Source of the DNA: Dehalococcoidia bacterium
Lineage (GTDB): Bacteria > Chloroflexota > Dehalococcoidia > Lucifugimonadales > SHYT01
Direction of reading: 5' to 3'
NCBI GenBank assembly: GCA_009693045.1
Contig: SHXZ01000007.1
Span: forward strand, 1-64,000
Length of the DNA stretch: 64,000 bases
Below, in pieces: positions 61,740 through 64,000 of this stretch. A program made the position numbers and the translations under genes. Within the stretch, counting starts at the first letter, position 1. Each line of letters begins with the position of its first letter. The notes below the pieces were generated by a model. That model saw nothing but the letters and a program-made list of their open reading frames with translations. It did not search any database and was not told the DNA's origin.

Positions 61740-61878
61740 TTCCGCGCCCAACGGAGTACCCGCTCTTTGCTCCTAACCGTTGCTTTGCCTATACTGAGCG
61801 ACGGCTTGCAATCGCCGTCTTGCGGTTTAGTCCAGCCCACGTGGCGGCCACCAAACTGATCGCTGGAAAGGAGCACGC

Positions 61879-62247
61879 ATGAACACGGAAGTCGGCATCG
61901 TCACCCTGCGAGTGAATAATTGGAGCCAGATGCTGGCGTACTACCGAGACAAGGTAGGCCTGAAGCCCCGCATGGTGGCCGAGGACGTGCAATATGCCAT
62001 GTTTGACACGGGCACGGTGCGATTTGCCATTGAAGGTCCGGCCAAGCCCGCCTTTGCCAAGCAGCCCGGCAAGGGCGCGCTGATGACCAACTTCAAGGTT
62101 GAGGACATCAAGGGCGCGCTGTCAGAACTGAAGAAGAACGGCGTGAAGGTGCTGACGGACATCAAGCAGGGGCCGAATTACGACTACGTGGTGATTGAGG
62201 ACCCCGAGGGCAACGAGCAGATCGTCTATCAGCGGGTGCAACGCTAA
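61879..62247 (+). CDS. VOC-superfamily (glyoxalase-like) protein
   Basis: VTLRVNNWSQMLAYYRDKVGLKPRMVAEDVQYAMFD...YDYVVIEDPEGNEQIVYQR. Confidence 0.9.
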   Translation: MNTEVGIVTLRVNNWSQMLAYYRDKVGLKPRMVAEDVQYAMFDTGTVRFAIEGPAKPAFAKQPGKGALMTNFKVEDIKGALSELKKNGVKVLTDIKQGPNYDYVVIEDPEGNEQIVYQRVQR

Positions 62248-62339
62248 GTCTGTCGGACCCCCCCCCGTTGTGCTTGCAGCCGGAAAGACCCGTCCTGGCC
62301 TGCGAAGAGGCGCGTCAGAACCTCGGCTAGGAGCAGCGC

Positions 62340-62711
62340 ATGGTCGGCAACATTGGCATCGTGGCGCTGAAGGTCAAGGACTGGAAGAATATGGTGGCGT
62401 ACTACCGCGACACCATCGGCCTCTCGCCACGCGTGCTCGATGAAGAGCACCAATACGCCATGTTTGACACGGGTCCAGTCCGCTTCGCCATTGAAGCGGG
62501 TGGTGTGGCGTCCACCTTTCCGAAGGGCGCGGGGCAAAATCCGGTGCAGGTGAACTTTCAGACCAAGTCGCTGGAGCAAGCCGTTGAGGGCCTCAAGAAA
62601 AAGGGCGTGAATTTTGTCACGCCGGTCAAGTCAGGGCCGGGTTACAACTACATCGTCTTCGCGGACCCTGAGGGCAATCAGCAGGTGCTTTACCAGCGGC
62701 TTCCCCGATAA
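62340..62711 (+). CDS. VOC-superfamily (glyoxalase-like) protein, paralog of the preceding gene
   Basis: VALKVKDWKNMVAYYRDTIGLSPRVLDEEHQYAMFD...YNYIVFADPEGNQQVLYQR. Confidence 0.9.
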   Translation: MVGNIGIVALKVKDWKNMVAYYRDTIGLSPRVLDEEHQYAMFDTGPVRFAIEAGGVASTFPKGAGQNPVQVNFQTKSLEQAVEGLKKKGVNFVTPVKSGPGYNYIVFADPEGNQQVLYQRLPR

Positions 62712-62872
62712 GTGCCGCAAAAAGCGCTGCAAAGGTCGGTCGCCGCTCTCGGCGCGGGTTATGGAGGCCTCCGAATGGCGTGAGACCTGCCGGGACTTCC
62801 AGGGCGCGAGTCAGTGTTTTGGTGTTGCGAACTGGCTGGCAAGCCGACCGAAATGGCGGTCCAGGAGACGCT

Positions 62873-63966
62873 ATGACGCTCAAGATTACGGAGACCATGA
62901 CAGAGCTGGACTACGAAGAGCTCCTCGCCTGCGTGGACCGCGGGAGCGGCCTGAAAGCGTTCATCGCGATCCACGACACGACGCTTGGCCTATCGCTCGG
63001 CGGGTGCCGCATCTGACTCAACAAGACGGAAGAGGAGGCCATCACTGACGTGCTGAGGCTGTCGCGCGGCATGACGTACAAGAGCGCGGCGGCGGGCCTG
63101 CACCTCGGCGGCGGCAAGGCGCTCATCTGGGCCGACCCGCGCACACAGAAGACGGAGGCGATGTTGCGCGCGTTCGGGCGGTTTATGGACTCGTTGGGAT
63201 GGCTTTACATAACGACCGAAGACGTTGGCTCCTTGCCGGACGACATGATCGTCATCCGGCAAATGACTTCCCACGTTACGGGTCTGTCGAGGGCGATGGG
63301 CGGAGTGGCGACCCTTCCGAGGCGACGGGTCTGGGCATCTACCGGGGAATGCGCGCTTGCGTGAAAGAAGCGTTCACGACTGACTCGCTACGGGGAATGA
63401 CGGTGGCGATTCAGGGCTTCGGCAAGGTTGCCAGCTACCTGGGATCGCACCGGAAGCAAGCCGGCGCTCGCATCGTCGCGACCGACGTGAGCAAGGACGC
63501 CCTCAAGCGCGCCGCCGCGATGGGCTGCGAGGTGCTGGAAGACCCGGACGCCATCTACGACGTGCCGTGTCAGGTGTTTTCGCCCTGCGCGCTGGGCGGC
63601 ACGCTGAACAGCGGGACCATCCCGCGGCTCAAGTGCAGGGTCGTGGCGGGGAGCGCCAACAACCAGCTTTTGACCGAGGAGGACGGCGCGGAGCTGCACC
63701 GTCGCGGCATCCTGTACGCGCCCGACTACGTGATCAACTCGGGTGGAGTCATCAACCTGTCGTACGAGATCGGCCGGCCCTATTCAGAGGAGGCGGCGCG
63801 CGCCCACGTTGAGCGGATCTACGACGCCGTGGACAAGGTGATCCAAACGGCGAAGCGAGAGGGCATATCAACCGCGAAGGCTGCGGACCGGGTTGCCCAG
63901 GAGCGAATCGTCGCCGTCCGCAAGATGAAACCGATGCGTCCGCCGCTCCACGGGAGCAACGGGTAA
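62873..63966 (+). pseudogene. Leu/Phe/Glu/Val-type amino-acid dehydrogenase, internal TGA plus frameshift
   Basis: [83 protein letters not shown] | frame change near 63300 | [24 protein letters not shown]...YDVPCQVFSPCALGGTLN. Confidence 0.88.
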
Positions 63967-64000
63967 CAAGGGACACCCCACAGACACCACGGTGCTGCGA

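Noticed and set aside
63014-63016. TGA in the dehydrogenase as a selenocysteine codon
   Set aside because: Homologous position is Trp, a second frameshift lies downstream, and no SECIS-like hairpin was evident by eye; recorded as pseudogene instead

Overview
The window is a GC-rich bacterial chromosome segment. Gene content suggests Chloroflexota (Dehalococcoidia-like), but that is inference, not tested. It contains mostly housekeeping genes: an uppS(partial)-frr-pyrH-tsf-rpsB cluster (minus), aspS, tig-clpP-clpX, xseA/xseB with a Cas4-like PD-(D/E)XK gene between them, metH, a four-gene pyruvate dehydrogenase locus, tatA/B-tatC, rpsU-yqeY-purQ, htpX-pspAB-like, an ECF sigma gene with a divergent zinc-finger anti-sigma gene, thiolase/3-hydroxyacyl-CoA dehydrogenase, rplS, tRNA-Arg(UCG), recJ, fabF, nurA-HAS-herA, selB and a MazEF-like pair. 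The accessory signals I consider most interesting: (i) several families of dispersed palindromic repeats that interrupt conserved coding regions in frame (rRNA methyltransferase, selB, HAS-barrel protein) and abut the start codons of xseA, the purN-like gene and selB; (ii) an RlmD/TrmA-type methyltransferase fused to a Maf domain; (iii) a degenerate second copy of the selB 3' end directly upstream of a frameshifted PLD-like gene, with a GIY-YIG gene between the two selB tails; (iv) a VapBC locus in which the toxin is collapsed to a 42-aa C-terminal remnant that keeps the coupled start codon; (v) a HicB-like/DinB-like protein with a 74-nt partial repeat across a membrane-protein gene; (vi) a 53-aa TatA that falls below the ORF-track cutoff; (vii) pseudogenes of an integrase beside tRNA-Arg and of a Leu/Phe/Glu-type dehydrogenase. 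No CRISPR array, rRNA or intact transposase was seen.
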